Assembly (NCBI GenBank): GCA_913063225.1
Contig: CAJXYP010000014.1
Coordinates: 17,188-81,187, forward strand
Length of the DNA stretch: 64,000 nucleotides
Source: an uncultured Cellvibrionales bacterium
GTDB lineage: Bacteria; Pseudomonadota; Gammaproteobacteria; Pseudomonadales; GM7GCV1
Reading direction: 5' to 3'
Every line of letters starts with the position of its first letter. Position 1 is the stretch's first letter. The notes under the pieces are model-generated. The model ran no database searches. It worked only from the letters and a program-made list of their open reading frames with translations, and was not told where the DNA came from. This document shows positions 9,499 to 18,568 of this stretch, piece by piece. The position numbers were made by a program, and so were the translations under genes.

Positions 9499-9510
9499 AT
9501 AGATATCTAT
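9499..9510. promoter_or_regulatory. Palindromic operator candidate 2
   Basis: ATAGATATCTAT is a perfect 12-base palindrome, 108 bases from its near copy at 9391-9402 and 89 bases upstream of the probable marR start. The surroundings are very AT-rich. It is a candidate autoregulatory site for the MarR protein. Confidence 0.45.
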
Positions 9511-9598
9511 ATATTATATTTTGTTACTTACTTCTAAACTCATCAAAATCGCTTGATAATGTTGTCTATCATTGAAAGTTTTTATTCGAGGAAAAAAG

Positions 9599-10102
9599 TT
9601 GAATCAGACAGATCAAGTTCTTGTTGCTATCCGGAGAGTTATTCGCGCAACAGATATTTATTCAAAGCAACTGGTTAAGGCCAGTGGCCTCACAGCGCCG
9701 CAGTTATTACTTCTTCAAACGGTTAAAAATGGCAGGGCAAGTTCAGTTGGAGAAATTGCCACGAAGATGAGCTTGAGCCAGGCAACGGTAACGACTATTG
9801 TCGACAGGTTGGAGAAGCGAAACTTGGTTACACGCGAGCGTTCTGAGCAGGATCGTCGTAAGGTCATGATCAATCCGACGCCTGATGCATTGCTCGCTCT
9901 TGAGTCAGCGCCAGCGCCTCTGCAAGAACAGTTTTCCAATCAGTTTGACGGGCTCAAGGAATGGGAGAAGTCGATGATTGTTTCGGCATTGGAACGGGTT
10001 GCTGAAATGATGGACGCTAAGGATATTGACGCATCACCGGTGCTGGATATAGGCACAATAGATAGAGAGGTAGAGGTTACCCCAACAAAACGGACGGCTT
10101 AG
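9599..10102 (+). CDS. MarR family transcriptional regulator (EctR/CosR-like)
   Basis: 167 residues from a TTG at 9599, chosen because GAGGA (9588-9592) sits six bases upstream. An in-frame TTG at 9572 would give 176 residues but has no ribosome site. The winged helix is clear: LTAPQLLLLQTV, then the recognition helix SLSQATVTTIVDRLEKRNLV and the wing TRERSEQDRRKV. The N-terminal helix VLVAIRRVIRATDIYSKQL resembles EctR/CosR regulators, MarR proteins known to repress ectoine synthesis and compatible-solute uptake. The last gene of the divergent operon is a BCCT transporter, the sort of target CosR controls, which supports but does not prove an osmotic role. Confidence 0.8.
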   Translation: MNQTDQVLVAIRRVIRATDIYSKQLVKASGLTAPQLLLLQTVKNGRASSVGEIATKMSLSQATVTTIVDRLEKRNLVTRERSEQDRRKVMINPTPDALLALESAPAPLQEQFSNQFDGLKEWEKSMIVSALERVAEMMDAKDIDASPVLDIGTIDREVEVTPTKRTA

Positions 10103-10165
10103 TTACTGATTTGCTCTGTTCGATTCCGGCCCAAATGAATGTGTATCCACAACGGGAAATATTGA

Positions 10166-10900
10166 ATGCCTGAGCCCCTGGCACCGACTCATACCATCGT
10201 TGACGACTTTGTGGCGCCCGCATGTAACGATTTATTGGAAATTTTGTATCAGGACAACGATATATTATTGATCAACAAACCCAGTGGCCTGCTCAGCCTA
10301 TCGGGTAAAAACCCACTCAACTCGGATTCGGTACACCACCGTTTGATGCAGGGCCAGGAGGGAGGGACCATTGCGCTTCCTGAAGCAAAATTACCACATC
10401 GGCTAGATTTTGGAACCTCGGGCTTAATGGTCGTGGGGCTCAATGCGACGGCCTCGCGAAATCTAAATAAACAGTTTCAAACTCGCACCATTCAAAAGCG
10501 CTATATAGCCGTTCTGGAGGGCTGGGTTGCCGAGGACACAGGGCAGATTACAGCCGCTATCTCGAAGGATAAAAAGCATTTCCCCCGGGTAATGCTTTGC
10601 GAAGCGACTGGTAAGACCGCTATGACTGAATACAGGGTTCTACAACGGTTAGAACACCCGCGCCGGACCGCAGTGGAGCTTACCCCGCATACCGGGCGTA
10701 CTCACCAATTACGGGTCCACAGCCAGTCCATAGGCCATCCCATTCTTGGCTGTGATCTTTATAAAAGCATTAGTAGCGAAGGGATGGCAGACCGCTTGCT
10801 GCTGCACGCCAGTGACTTATATTTTGAGCATCCTGGCAGCGGAGAAAAAACACATGGGCATTGCCCTTGTCCGTTTTTCCTAAAATCAGCCTTACTTTAG
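10166..10900 (+). CDS. rluA: RluA-family pseudouridine synthase
   Basis: 244 residues. It isomerises uridine to pseudouridine in structured RNA; the E. coli relative RluA acts on 23S rRNA U746 and tRNA U32. The motif PHRLDFGTSGLMVVGLN (about residues 91-107) carries the catalytic Asp. The N-terminal NKPSGLLSLSG, the middle segment ETGKTA-type TEYRVL, and TPHTGRTHQLRVHSQSIGHPILG all match the RluA/TruC group. There is no S4 domain, as in RluA. The product is slightly longer than E. coli RluA (219). The exact target is not proven by sequence. It starts 63 bases after marR on the same strand. Confidence 0.82.
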   Translation: MPEPLAPTHTIVDDFVAPACNDLLEILYQDNDILLINKPSGLLSLSGKNPLNSDSVHHRLMQGQEGGTIALPEAKLPHRLDFGTSGLMVVGLNATASRNLNKQFQTRTIQKRYIAVLEGWVAEDTGQITAAISKDKKHFPRVMLCEATGKTAMTEYRVLQRLEHPRRTAVELTPHTGRTHQLRVHSQSIGHPILGCDLYKSISSEGMADRLLLHASDLYFEHPGSGEKTHGHCPCPFFLKSALL

Positions 10901-10923
10901 AGTGATTAAAAAGTGCCTAAAAA

Positions 10924-11631
10924 GTGCGTCTAGATAAATTCGTTTGTAAAAGTACCGAGCTAGCTAAAAGTGAAGCTATCCAACGGATTAATGCTGGAAA
11001 GGTTAGCGTTAATGATGCGATTACAACGGATGAAGCTACTCAGGTTCATGGAAATAACAGCGTGCTGTTAGGCGGAGCCAGGCTGAAGGCTCGAGACTTC
11101 CGCTATATTCTTATGCATAAATCTGCGGATACCATTTGTTCAAATATCGATGAAGCCTATCCATCGCTGTTCCATCATCTGGATGTCGGCAGGGTTTCAG
11201 AGCTGCACATCGCAGGACGTCTGGACGCCGATACAACCGGTTTGGTGTTGATCACTGATGACGGGCGTTGGTCATTTAATATTACCGCGCCAACTAACCA
11301 ATGCAGCAAGGTTTATCGTGTGGGACTTGCACATGAATTGACCAGTGAGATTGCCGAGGATGTAGCTTTAAAGTTTGAAAAAGGCGTTCAATTACAAGGC
11401 GAGCAGCAATTAACATTACCGGCTACATTGCAGGTAGTTACCCCCAAAGAAGTACTATTGACCCTTACTGAAGGCAAGTTCCATCAGGTAAAGCGTATGT
11501 TCGCTGCGGTGGGCAATCGTGCGGTCTCACTTCACCGAGAGCAAATCGGAGATATTTGTCTTGATGTTGAGGTCGGGCAATGGCGTTACTTAACCAATGA
11601 TGAAGTACAGTCCTTTAGTTTACCCTTGTGA
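10924..11631 (+). CDS. rsuA: 16S rRNA pseudouridine synthase, RsuA
   Basis: 235 residues from a GTG at 10924. It begins with an S4 RNA-binding domain (MRLDKFVCKSTELAKSEAIQ). The catalytic domain has the RsuA/RluB motif AGRLDADTTGLVLITDDGRW with the catalytic Asp near residue 99, then YRVGLAHEL and GKFHQVKRMFAAVGNRAVSLHR. The length matches RsuA (231), which makes pseudouridine 516 in 16S rRNA. The start lies 23 bases after the rluA stop, so the two are probably co-transcribed, and a terminator follows. Confidence 0.88.
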   Translation: MRLDKFVCKSTELAKSEAIQRINAGKVSVNDAITTDEATQVHGNNSVLLGGARLKARDFRYILMHKSADTICSNIDEAYPSLFHHLDVGRVSELHIAGRLDADTTGLVLITDDGRWSFNITAPTNQCSKVYRVGLAHELTSEIAEDVALKFEKGVQLQGEQQLTLPATLQVVTPKEVLLTLTEGKFHQVKRMFAAVGNRAVSLHREQIGDICLDVEVGQWRYLTNDEVQSFSLPL

Positions 11632-11647
11632 GGAACGCCGCAAGCGT

Positions 11648-11673
11648 AAAAAAGCCGCCCAATAGGCGGCTTT
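11648..11673. terminator. Bidirectional rho-independent terminator
   Basis: Perfect 9-bp stem (11651-11659 with 11665-11673) around a 5-base loop. On the minus strand it is followed by six Ts (11648-11653), making it strongest for the macA-macB transcript, whose last stop is at 11701. It also lies 20 bases past the rsuA stop. Confidence 0.85.
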
Positions 11674-11700
11674 CCAATTCATAAGGTAGATGTCTATATG

Positions 11701-12927
11701 CTACTCATACCTAAGTGCATCAATTGGCTGTAACCGCGACGCCTTAAGGGCAGGGTAATAGCCAAAGAACACACCTATTAGCGCCGAGAAACCCAAGCTG
11801 ATAAATACGATCTCAGGATTGATAACTGTGACCATGTCAAAATAGGTTTCCATGGAATAGGTCACACCAAAGGCAATTCCAATGCCGATCAAACCTCCTA
11901 CGCCGCATAGCGTAATAGCTTCAACCAAAAATTGATTCAGGATGTCATCTGGCTTTGCGCCAATAGCCATGCGCAAACCGATCTCGCGAGTTCGCTCAGT
12001 AACGGAAACCATCATGATGTTCATAATCCCAATACCGCCGACCACAAGACTTACCGAGGCAACAGCCGCGAGCAGGGTGTTGAATATCGCTTGTGTTTCG
12101 GCACGTGATTCAACGGTTTCGGCCAAGTCACGTATACGGAAGGGGTCTTCCTTATCGTCTGCTACTTTCATCGTCTGGCGCAGCAAACTGGTAATTTCTT
12201 CTTCCACATAAGCCATGCTTACGGTGTCGGAACCCTTCACCTCAAGATAGCTAACGGAATTGGGGCTGCTCTTGCTGATACCGGTAATCTTGGTTCGAAC
12301 CGTTTTCAGTGGCATAACCGCGACATCGTCCTGATCATCGCCACGTGTATCCGGTCCTTTCGCTTTGAGCACGCCAATAATCATTGCATTAAAGGTTCCA
12401 ACCCGAACACTTTGACCAATAGGGTCAGAGGCACCAAAGAGCTCATCTTTAATGATGGATCCGATTATCACTACTTTTTCACCGGAGTTCATTTCAGCAG
12501 CGGTGAAACCACGGCCAGATTCAAGATCCCAGTTTTTGGTAACAAAAAAGTCATTTGTAGTGCCCATGATGTCTGCGGACCAATTGAGGTTTCCGTAGAT
12601 AAGTTGGGATTTACCTAGTACATAGGGTGTGGCGGCTTCAACACCGTAAACCTGCTCGAGCATTAGGTTCGCATGGCCGTCTTCTAGCGTGGCAACCGCA
12701 GCGGTACCTCCGCCACCTCTATTGTTCCAACCACCAAAGATGATTAGTACGTTGCCGCCCATAGCCTCTAGCTGAGCGTCCACTTCTTGTTGCGCACCGG
12801 CGCCAATGGAAACCATAATTATTACGGCGGATACCCCAATGATTATGCCTAACATAGTCAAAATACTGCGCATCACATTAAGGGTGAGGGCGGTAAGCGC
12901 GATCTTAAAAAGTTTAAATATATTCAT
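11701..12927 (-). CDS. MacB-type ABC transporter permease
   Basis: 408 residues. An N-terminal membrane helix (MRSILTMLGIIIGVSAVIIMV) is followed by a large periplasmic domain (about residues 45-280) and three C-terminal helices with the FtsX-domain signature SVTERTREIGLRMAIGAKPDDI. This is the MacB permease fold, a mechanotransmission exporter that works with a MacA-type adaptor and TolC. In E. coli MacB the ATPase is fused at the N-terminus; here it is a separate upstream gene. The substrate is unknown: antimicrobial peptides, macrolides or lipopeptides are typical of the family. It ends just before a terminator. Confidence 0.88.
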   Translation of the reverse strand: MNIFKLFKIALTALTLNVMRSILTMLGIIIGVSAVIIMVSIGAGAQQEVDAQLEAMGGNVLIIFGGWNNRGGGGTAAVATLEDGHANLMLEQVYGVEAATPYVLGKSQLIYGNLNWSADIMGTTNDFFVTKNWDLESGRGFTAAEMNSGEKVVIIGSIIKDELFGASDPIGQSVRVGTFNAMIIGVLKAKGPDTRGDDQDDVAVMPLKTVRTKITGISKSSPNSVSYLEVKGSDTVSMAYVEEEITSLLRQTMKVADDKEDPFRIRDLAETVESRAETQAIFNTLLAAVASVSLVVGGIGIMNIMMVSVTERTREIGLRMAIGAKPDDILNQFLVEAITLCGVGGLIGIGIAFGVTYSMETYFDMVTVINPEIVFISLGFSALIGVFFGYYPALKASRLQPIDALRYE

Positions 12928-12942
12928 TTAATAATACTCGCG

Positions 12943-13683
12943 TTATTGCTCGTTACTAACAAGTGAAGAATTATCAATATCCAGAGAGACACGGTTGGCT
13001 GTGAGCTCATCCGATACCAAATGTCCGTCTCTAAAAATAAGCTGCCGTTTTGCGTAGGCAGCTACTTCAGGCTCATGAGTCACCAATATAATAGTGGTGC
13101 CTTTCTCGTTGAGCTCTTGAAACAAAGCCATAATTTCTTCGGTGGTATGAGTATCCAATGCACCGGTTGGTTCATCGGCAAGAATCATTACCGGGTCGTT
13201 TACCAGCGCACGAGCAATAGCTACCCGTTGCTGTTGACCACCGGAAAGCTGAGAAGGTTGATGATCGGCTCGTGGACCCAAATCCACCTGTTCCAAACAT
13301 TTTAGTGTGCGTTCGGACCATTCGCTCTCGGGAATCTGCGAGTAGAGCAGAGGTAACTTAACGTTTTCTTCTGCTGTAGTTCGCGCTAACAAATTGAATT
13401 GCTGGAAGACGAAACCAATTTTTTCATTGCGAATAGTCGCGAGCTCATCGGGCTGAAAGGAAGAGACTTCACTTCCGTCTATATATACCTGTCCCTCGGT
13501 AACAACATCGAGACAACCAATCATATTCATATAGGTAGACTTGCCAGACCCAGAAGGGCCCATTACTGCCACAAACTCACCGGGCTCGATTATTGTGTCG
13601 ATGCCGTCCAGGGCCCAAAGCGTCTGCTCACCCATGTGGTAAGCCTTCTTTATGCCAGCTGTACGTATTACTGGCTCAGTCAT
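12943..13683 (-). CDS. MacB/LolD-type ABC transporter ATPase
   Basis: 246 residues with every ATPase element: Walker A GPSGSGKST (about residues 42-50), Q-loop FVFQQFNLLARTTAEENV, signature SGGQQQRVAIARAL, Walker B MILADEPTGALD and the switch His in ILVTHEPEVAAYA. The N-terminal IRTAGIKKAYHMGEQTLWALDGID matches the MacB/LolD class. Its start overlaps the adaptor gene end by eight bases, and the permease follows 15 bases later: a compact adaptor-ATPase-permease operon. Confidence 0.92.
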   Translation of the reverse strand: MTEPVIRTAGIKKAYHMGEQTLWALDGIDTIIEPGEFVAVMGPSGSGKSTYMNMIGCLDVVTEGQVYIDGSEVSSFQPDELATIRNEKIGFVFQQFNLLARTTAEENVKLPLLYSQIPESEWSERTLKCLEQVDLGPRADHQPSQLSGGQQQRVAIARALVNDPVMILADEPTGALDTHTTEEIMALFQELNEKGTTIILVTHEPEVAAYAKRQLIFRDGHLVSDELTANRVSLDIDNSSLVSNEQ

Positions 13684-15223
13684 TTAGTAGTACTACCGCG
13701 CGAACTATTACTTCGTCGCCATCGACCAGTTCGTTGGATTGAATCTCGGTATATTGGGTGTCAGCCAGTCCGGTGCGAACCGCTATAGAGACAGGTTCAC
13801 CATCTCGCATAACCCATATAGTTCCAGTGCCCGTCAGGCCATCTGTATTTCGACCACCTCCGCCACCAGCACTACGACCACCACCAAAAGCGTCTCCAGT
13901 AGCCGCCTGATAAGCCGCAAATTGTTCGTCTGTCAGTATTAGCTGTAGCTCGCTGGTTAGCTTTCTCGCCATATTAGTAAGGGAGTTTCGGTCAAATCCA
14001 CCGCCACCAAATCCGCCACCACCGCCAGCTGCGGCTTCTCTTGCCGCTGTAAGAGAATCCCGAATCTCCTCCTGATTGCGTGTGACTGTTGCAACAAATT
14101 GCTCCAACTTATCGCCTTCAAGCCCGATGTCTTTAGCCATCTGCTCGGTTGCAGCAGAGGTGTCTCTATCTCCACCAAAACCACCACGTTCTTCCGCGGC
14201 ATCCTCTTCGGTACCTGGAGGACGAAATCTAAGGGCTGCATTGGGCGCGCGCAGAACATCGCTTTTACTCCCCAATACGATATCAACGTTAGCTGTCATA
14301 CCCGGTAGCAATGATTCACGAGGGTTGGCTGCATCAATAATGATGGTATAGGTAACTACATTGTTGGATGAACCTGCTGCTTTACGCACCTGAGAAACAT
14401 TCCCTACAAAGTCTTGCCCTGAGTAGGCATCTACTGTAAATCGCACATCTAGGCCTTCAGAAATTTTACCAATATCCGCTTCACCAACATCTGCCTCAAT
14501 TAACATCTCAGACAAATCTTGAGCCACTTCGAAAAGGGTAGGAATATTCTGATTTGCTGATACTGCTTGGCCGAGATCCACCAGCCGATTAATAACTACC
14601 CCGTCTACCGGCGAGGTAATTTGCGTGCGCTCCAAATCGATTTGAGTTTGTTCCAGCTGCGCTTCGCGCTGAAGAATATTGGCGTTGGCAGAAATAATTG
14701 AAGCCTTGGCAGATTCCAAATTCGCTTCCGCCGATCTCACTGTGCTCAAGGCGTTTTCATAATCGGTTTCACTTATTAGTTGACGCTCAAGCAATGATTC
14801 AGAGCGAACTAACTGGTTTTTTGCAAACTCATCATCCGTTTCAGCTCTTAGTAGTGCCGCTTTTTCCTGAACCAGATTCGCTTTCGACACTGACAGGTCT
14901 GCCTCTCGCTGTCGCAATGCCACTCTTACATCTCGATCATCGATTCGAGCCAAGAGCTGTCCGGCCTGAACCAGAGAGTTAAAATCAACATTGAGCTCGA
15001 CAATTAGGCCAGAGACTTCTGAGCCTACTTCTACAATACTCAATGGGCTTAAAGTACCAGCAGTATTTACAATACTCTCAACATCACCGGTCGAAAGAGG
15101 ACCAGTTTGAAACTCAACCGAAGTGGTCGATTCATCGCCCTGAAAATACCAAACAGCAGCGCCCGCAATTAGAACGCCGAACACCCATTTTTTCTTAAAT
15201 ACTTTTTTCATTTTTTGATCCAT
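13676..15223 (-). CDS. MacA-type periplasmic adaptor with glycine-rich insertion
   Basis: 515 residues, long for a MacA adaptor (about 370). It has an N-terminal anchor (KKWVFGVLIAGAAVWYF), a lipoyl/barrel-sandwich half (VGSEVSGLIVELNVDFNSLVQAGQLL), a coiled-coil hairpin (about residues 90-190), then the second lipoyl half (ITSPVDGVVINRLVDLGQAV) and a beta-barrel domain to about residue 320. Between that and the C-terminal membrane-proximal strands is an unusual segment of about 130 residues: two Gly-rich runs flank a helical part with LTSELQLILTDEQFAAYQA. The adaptor would bridge the permease and a TolC-like channel; no outer membrane channel gene is nearby. MDQKMKK starts the protein; a second Met four codons later is possible. 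Confidence 0.87.
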   Translation of the reverse strand: MDQKMKKVFKKKWVFGVLIAGAAVWYFQGDESTTSVEFQTGPLSTGDVESIVNTAGTLSPLSIVEVGSEVSGLIVELNVDFNSLVQAGQLLARIDDRDVRVALRQREADLSVSKANLVQEKAALLRAETDDEFAKNQLVRSESLLERQLISETDYENALSTVRSAEANLESAKASIISANANILQREAQLEQTQIDLERTQITSPVDGVVINRLVDLGQAVSANQNIPTLFEVAQDLSEMLIEADVGEADIGKISEGLDVRFTVDAYSGQDFVGNVSQVRKAAGSSNNVVTYTIIIDAANPRESLLPGMTANVDIVLGSKSDVLRAPNAALRFRPPGTEEDAAEERGGFGGDRDTSAATEQMAKDIGLEGDKLEQFVATVTRNQEEIRDSLTAAREAAAGGGGGFGGGGFDRNSLTNMARKLTSELQLILTDEQFAAYQAATGDAFGGGRSAGGGGGRNTDGLTGTGTIWVMRDGEPVSIAVRTGLADTQYTEIQSNELVDGDEVIVRAVVLLND

Positions 15224-15505
15224 GAAGCTAGGGCTACATTTTAGGCAGTGCCTGTATGTGAATGTACCCGCTAGGTGTAAAGATTGGTTAATAAAACCGG
15301 CGTAATGTTACCTATTGAGTACGCATTTAGGAGTTTATTTAGCAAGATTGTTAAAGTTGTATAAACGGCCCATCTAGACAAGCCCAGCAGCCTAGTCCAA
15401 GCTTGTCATTTAGCTGAAGTAATATATCAAAAACTTCAGAAAACTCTGTATTCCTGAACCCGAATTCCTCGACCTGAATTCCACGACATAGATATTAGTT
15501 CGCAC

Positions 15506-15928
15506 ATGGAACTCCACCCCCAACTCAAGAAAGACTGCCACCAACTATTGGTGAGCAACGATATCTGCGTTTTGCTGCATAGAAATGCCTCGGTACCTTG
15601 GTTCATTTTAGTACCGTTATCCAATGCTGCTGAGTTTCGGGAGTTATTCGAGCTACCCGCTCAAATGCGCGCGAACTTGGATTTGCTTGCAGATCAGCTC
15701 AGCCAATATCTTCTGAACGAGCATAGCGCAGACAAGATCAATACCGCAGCGATAGGCAATCTAGCGAGTCAGTTACATTTGCATGTTATCGGTCGTTTTA
15801 AAACTGATGCCTGTTGGCCACAGCCGGTATGGGGTAATTTACAAACTTCTGATGAGTACCCAAACAGCCAGCTGCTCAAAATAAAATCTGATCTAAATAC
15901 TTTGATCAACTCCTTAGCAACCATCTAA
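15506..15928 (+). CDS. HIT-family hydrolase
   Basis: 140 residues of the histidine-triad fold. The N-terminal strand pair reads VLLHRNASVPWFILVP, and the active-site motif QLHLHVIGR near residue 96 has the form Q-x-H-x-H, so the first His of the classical triad is Gln, as is usual for this gammaproteobacterial subgroup; the catalytic middle His is kept. WPQPVWGN follows, also typical. HIT proteins hydrolyse nucleotide conjugates; the substrate is unknown. The start lies 19 bases upstream of dinG's reading frame neighbour region end, on the same strand, so it may be co-transcribed with dinG. Upstream bases 15224-15505 hold only the divergent promoter region with macA. Confidence 0.78.
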   Translation: MELHPQLKKDCHQLLVSNDICVLLHRNASVPWFILVPLSNAAEFRELFELPAQMRANLDLLADQLSQYLLNEHSADKINTAAIGNLASQLHLHVIGRFKTDACWPQPVWGNLQTSDEYPNSQLLKIKSDLNTLINSLATI

Positions 15929-15947
15929 CCGGGCCACATCTCTCTAC

Positions 15948-18044
15948 ATGAGTAAATCAGTGGTACCCGAGCCTCTTCGCCTTTCTATACAAACTTCCTA
16001 TAGCGCCTTGCTGGAAGACCAGGGATTTAAGGCGCGAGGGGGCCAAAAGCAAATGATAGCGGCCATATCTCGCTCTCTCTGTGATGCGGAAAATAGCGGA
16101 CTGTCTTTGATGGAAGCGGGCACCGGCGTCGGTAAGAGTGTGGGATATCTCATTCCAGCCAGCAATATAGCGCTGGCGAAAAATAAAAAACTGGTGATCT
16201 CAACAGCTACCGCGGCACTGCAAGACCAACTGGTTAACCAGGACTTACCTAATATTAAAAAAGTGCTCGACACTCCCTTTAGTTATGGATTGGTGAAAGG
16301 ACGCAAAAGATACCTGTGCCAAGCGAATTTGGACAAAAGCCTGCACGGCGGCACTAGTGGAATGGCAGTTGTCGATTACTTTGAAGGCGGGCAAGCCCTG
16401 AGCCAAGATAGCCTCAAACTGTTTTCCACCCTTGAAAGCGCAAGAACTTCAGACCAGTGGGACGGTGATAGAGACCATTGGCCAGACACCATAAATGATG
16501 CCGATTGGAATTTGATAACCAGTGATCGCCACAGCTGTATGGGTGGGCGCTGCGCGTTTTTTAGCAACTGTTCTTTTTATGAAGCGAGAGAGTCTGTAGA
16601 AGAATTAGACGCCCTGGTAGTCAATCATGATTTGCTTCTAGCAGATCTAATGCTGGGAGGCGGAGTCATTCTTCCCGCTCCTGAAGATAGTATTTATGTA
16701 TTGGATGAAGCACATCACTTAATAGAAAAAACACGCAACCACCTATCAGCCAGAATGAGTACGGGCGCCTCGGCCGGTGCTTTAGGTGAAATAATTACCT
16801 CCCTTAGCAAAATGTCTGAGCATTTCCATGCATCTCTGGATAAAGGCGGCCTCGCTACCATAATTCTGGATCTCAGATCCCAAGCAGAAGCCTTTCTTAC
16901 CTCTATTGGTCAATTGGAAGTTGCCGCTGAGCCTATCGCCGAAAATAGATCGGATCAGACGGTTCGTTTTGAACACGGTAAGGTGCCTGAACTGTTGTTG
17001 GCAGCGAGCGACTCTGCTTTGCCCCTGAGCAAGAAAATTCGAACTAGCATAGAGCAGCTTGGCTATGAGCTAGAGAAGCTAGCTGATTCCGACTCTGCGG
17101 ATTCAAAAGAAATAGGACAAAGCTGGTTTCCTATAGTCGGCGAATGGCTAGCTAGAGCAGAAAGCTGGCATGAACTCTTAAACAGATATTCCCAGCCCGA
17201 TTCAGATGATCAATACTTTGCACGTTGGATACGCCGCAATGCGCGCGGCGGCGGATTTGATTTTTTTGCTGCGCCTATAGATATCAGTACTCAACTGTGT
17301 GAATTGCTCTGGCATAGGGCTGCTGGCGCCGTATTAACTTCGGCAACGCTGTCGGTTAAAGGCAACTTTGATCGCCTACTAGATCAACTCGGGCTTCCTG
17401 AAACTACAACCAGCGAGTCAATTCAAAGCCCTTTCGATTACCCAAATATAGCAACTCTTGAACTTTGTCCTAGGGCCGCAGACCCTCGCAATGACGTCGA
17501 ATACGACCGCTACATTACCGAGTTTCTGGAAAAAGCTGTGGACGCTGACAAAGCGACTCTGGTTCTATTCTCAAGCAACCGGCAAATGGAAAGGGTCTAC
17601 GAAAACTTTGAGGCGAGCTGGAAACCAGCGATTCTTATGCAGGGCCAAGTTCCTAGAATGGAAATCGTCAGGCAGCACAAATCCAAGATTGATGATGGAA
17701 AAGGCAGTGTGATATTTGGTTTGAGGAGCTTTGCTGAGGGAATAGATTTACCTGGTGATTACTGTACGCACTTAGTAATCACCCGAATACCCTTTGCGGT
17801 TCCCGATGATCCTATAGAAGCGACCATTAGTGAGCGAATAAGTGCAGGGGGAGGCAACTCGTTCAGAGAGCTATCGCTTCCCAATGCTGCCATAAGATTG
17901 ACACAGGCAGTCGGCCGGTTAATCCGTTCCGAAACCGACTATGGCACTGTTACAATCACTGATCCGAGATTGAAAAATAGCGGGTATTCTCGGTACCTAC
18001 TATCTGCCTTACCGCCTTTTAGGGTTATCGAAAGGCCGGATTAG
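15948..18044 (+). CDS. dinG: ATP-dependent DNA helicase DinG
   Basis: 698 residues (E. coli DinG 716). An XPD-like 5'-3' DNA helicase that unwinds R-loops and D-loops and helps forks pass transcription. The Walker A reads EAGTGVGKSVGYLIP (about residues 55-69), with ISTATAALQDQL following. Four iron-sulfur cysteines are visible: one in RYLCQAN and three in SCMGGRCAFFSNCSF. Walker B is the DEAHHL box. The C-terminal helicase domain has LTSATLSVKG, FGLRSFAEGIDLPGD and QAVGRLIRS. It starts 19 bases after the HIT gene. The related YoaA was considered, but the cluster arrangement and LVVNHDLLLADL-like segment fit DinG better. Confidence 0.88.
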   Translation: MSKSVVPEPLRLSIQTSYSALLEDQGFKARGGQKQMIAAISRSLCDAENSGLSLMEAGTGVGKSVGYLIPASNIALAKNKKLVISTATAALQDQLVNQDLPNIKKVLDTPFSYGLVKGRKRYLCQANLDKSLHGGTSGMAVVDYFEGGQALSQDSLKLFSTLESARTSDQWDGDRDHWPDTINDADWNLITSDRHSCMGGRCAFFSNCSFYEARESVEELDALVVNHDLLLADLMLGGGVILPAPEDSIYVLDEAHHLIEKTRNHLSARMSTGASAGALGEIITSLSKMSEHFHASLDKGGLATIILDLRSQAEAFLTSIGQLEVAAEPIAENRSDQTVRFEHGKVPELLLAASDSALPLSKKIRTSIEQLGYELEKLADSDSADSKEIGQSWFPIVGEWLARAESWHELLNRYSQPDSDDQYFARWIRRNARGGGFDFFAAPIDISTQLCELLWHRAAGAVLTSATLSVKGNFDRLLDQLGLPETTTSESIQSPFDYPNIATLELCPRAADPRNDVEYDRYITEFLEKAVDADKATLVLFSSNRQMERVYENFEASWKPAILMQGQVPRMEIVRQHKSKIDDGKGSVIFGLRSFAEGIDLPGDYCTHLVITRIPFAVPDDPIEATISERISAGGGNSFRELSLPNAAIRLTQAVGRLIRSETDYGTVTITDPRLKNSGYSRYLLSALPPFRVIERPD

Positions 18045-18073
18045 ATACCCACTACCAAAGGGATTGTGACTCA

Positions 18074-18460
18074 ATGACGGAATTTAACTTTCAAATCAAT
18101 GTCGATAGAGAGGCAAATCTTCTGCGAATAAAGGCGGAGGGAGCTCTCGATAAAGGTCGTTTTATGAGTATGATCAAACAGGCTCGGGAAACTGCACATC
18201 AGGACCAGCTAAACCTACTCTACGATATGCGCGACCTCAATCTACCCGCCGGCATACTGCTCAGCGATGTATTGACCTTTGTGCGCACACACAGCAGCTT
18301 GAATGATGAGAAAGCCTCTAGTCTAAGAAGCGCATCTTTGATAGGTGAAGAGCTATTAGGTGATGAAGTTTGGGAGGTCTATAAGTATGCCTCCCAAAAC
18401 GCTGGGCTAGACTGGCAATTCTTTACGGATGAGGCCGAGGCTTTGATCTGGCTTAGCTGA
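18074..18460 (+). CDS. STAS/SpoIIAA-like domain protein
   Basis: 128 residues. A single alpha/beta domain: N-terminal strands (FNFQINVDREANLLRIKAEG), a helix with GRFMSMIKQARETA, the strand NLLYDMRDLNLP, and a C-terminal EVYKYASQNAGLDWQFFTDEAEALIWL, the pattern of the SpoIIAA-like family (PF11964). Members are thought to bind small ligands or partner proteins, but no function is established. It follows dinG by 29 bases and precedes prfB. Confidence 0.65.
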   Translation: MTEFNFQINVDREANLLRIKAEGALDKGRFMSMIKQARETAHQDQLNLLYDMRDLNLPAGILLSDVLTFVRTHSSLNDEKASSLRSASLIGEELLGDEVWEVYKYASQNAGLDWQFFTDEAEALIWLS

Positions 18461-18568
18461 GCAGGAGAGGGCCGAAGAGTTTAGAAGAGTGCAGAAACTA
18501 CTTATAAAGATGACGCTATTTGCGTAGAATTCGCGGCCTATTAATGATCGGATAATAAACTAGAAAAT

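Noticed and set aside
9572..9598. Longer MarR start at TTG 9572
   Set aside because: No ribosome site upstream, whereas GAGGA precedes the TTG at 9599 by six bases.
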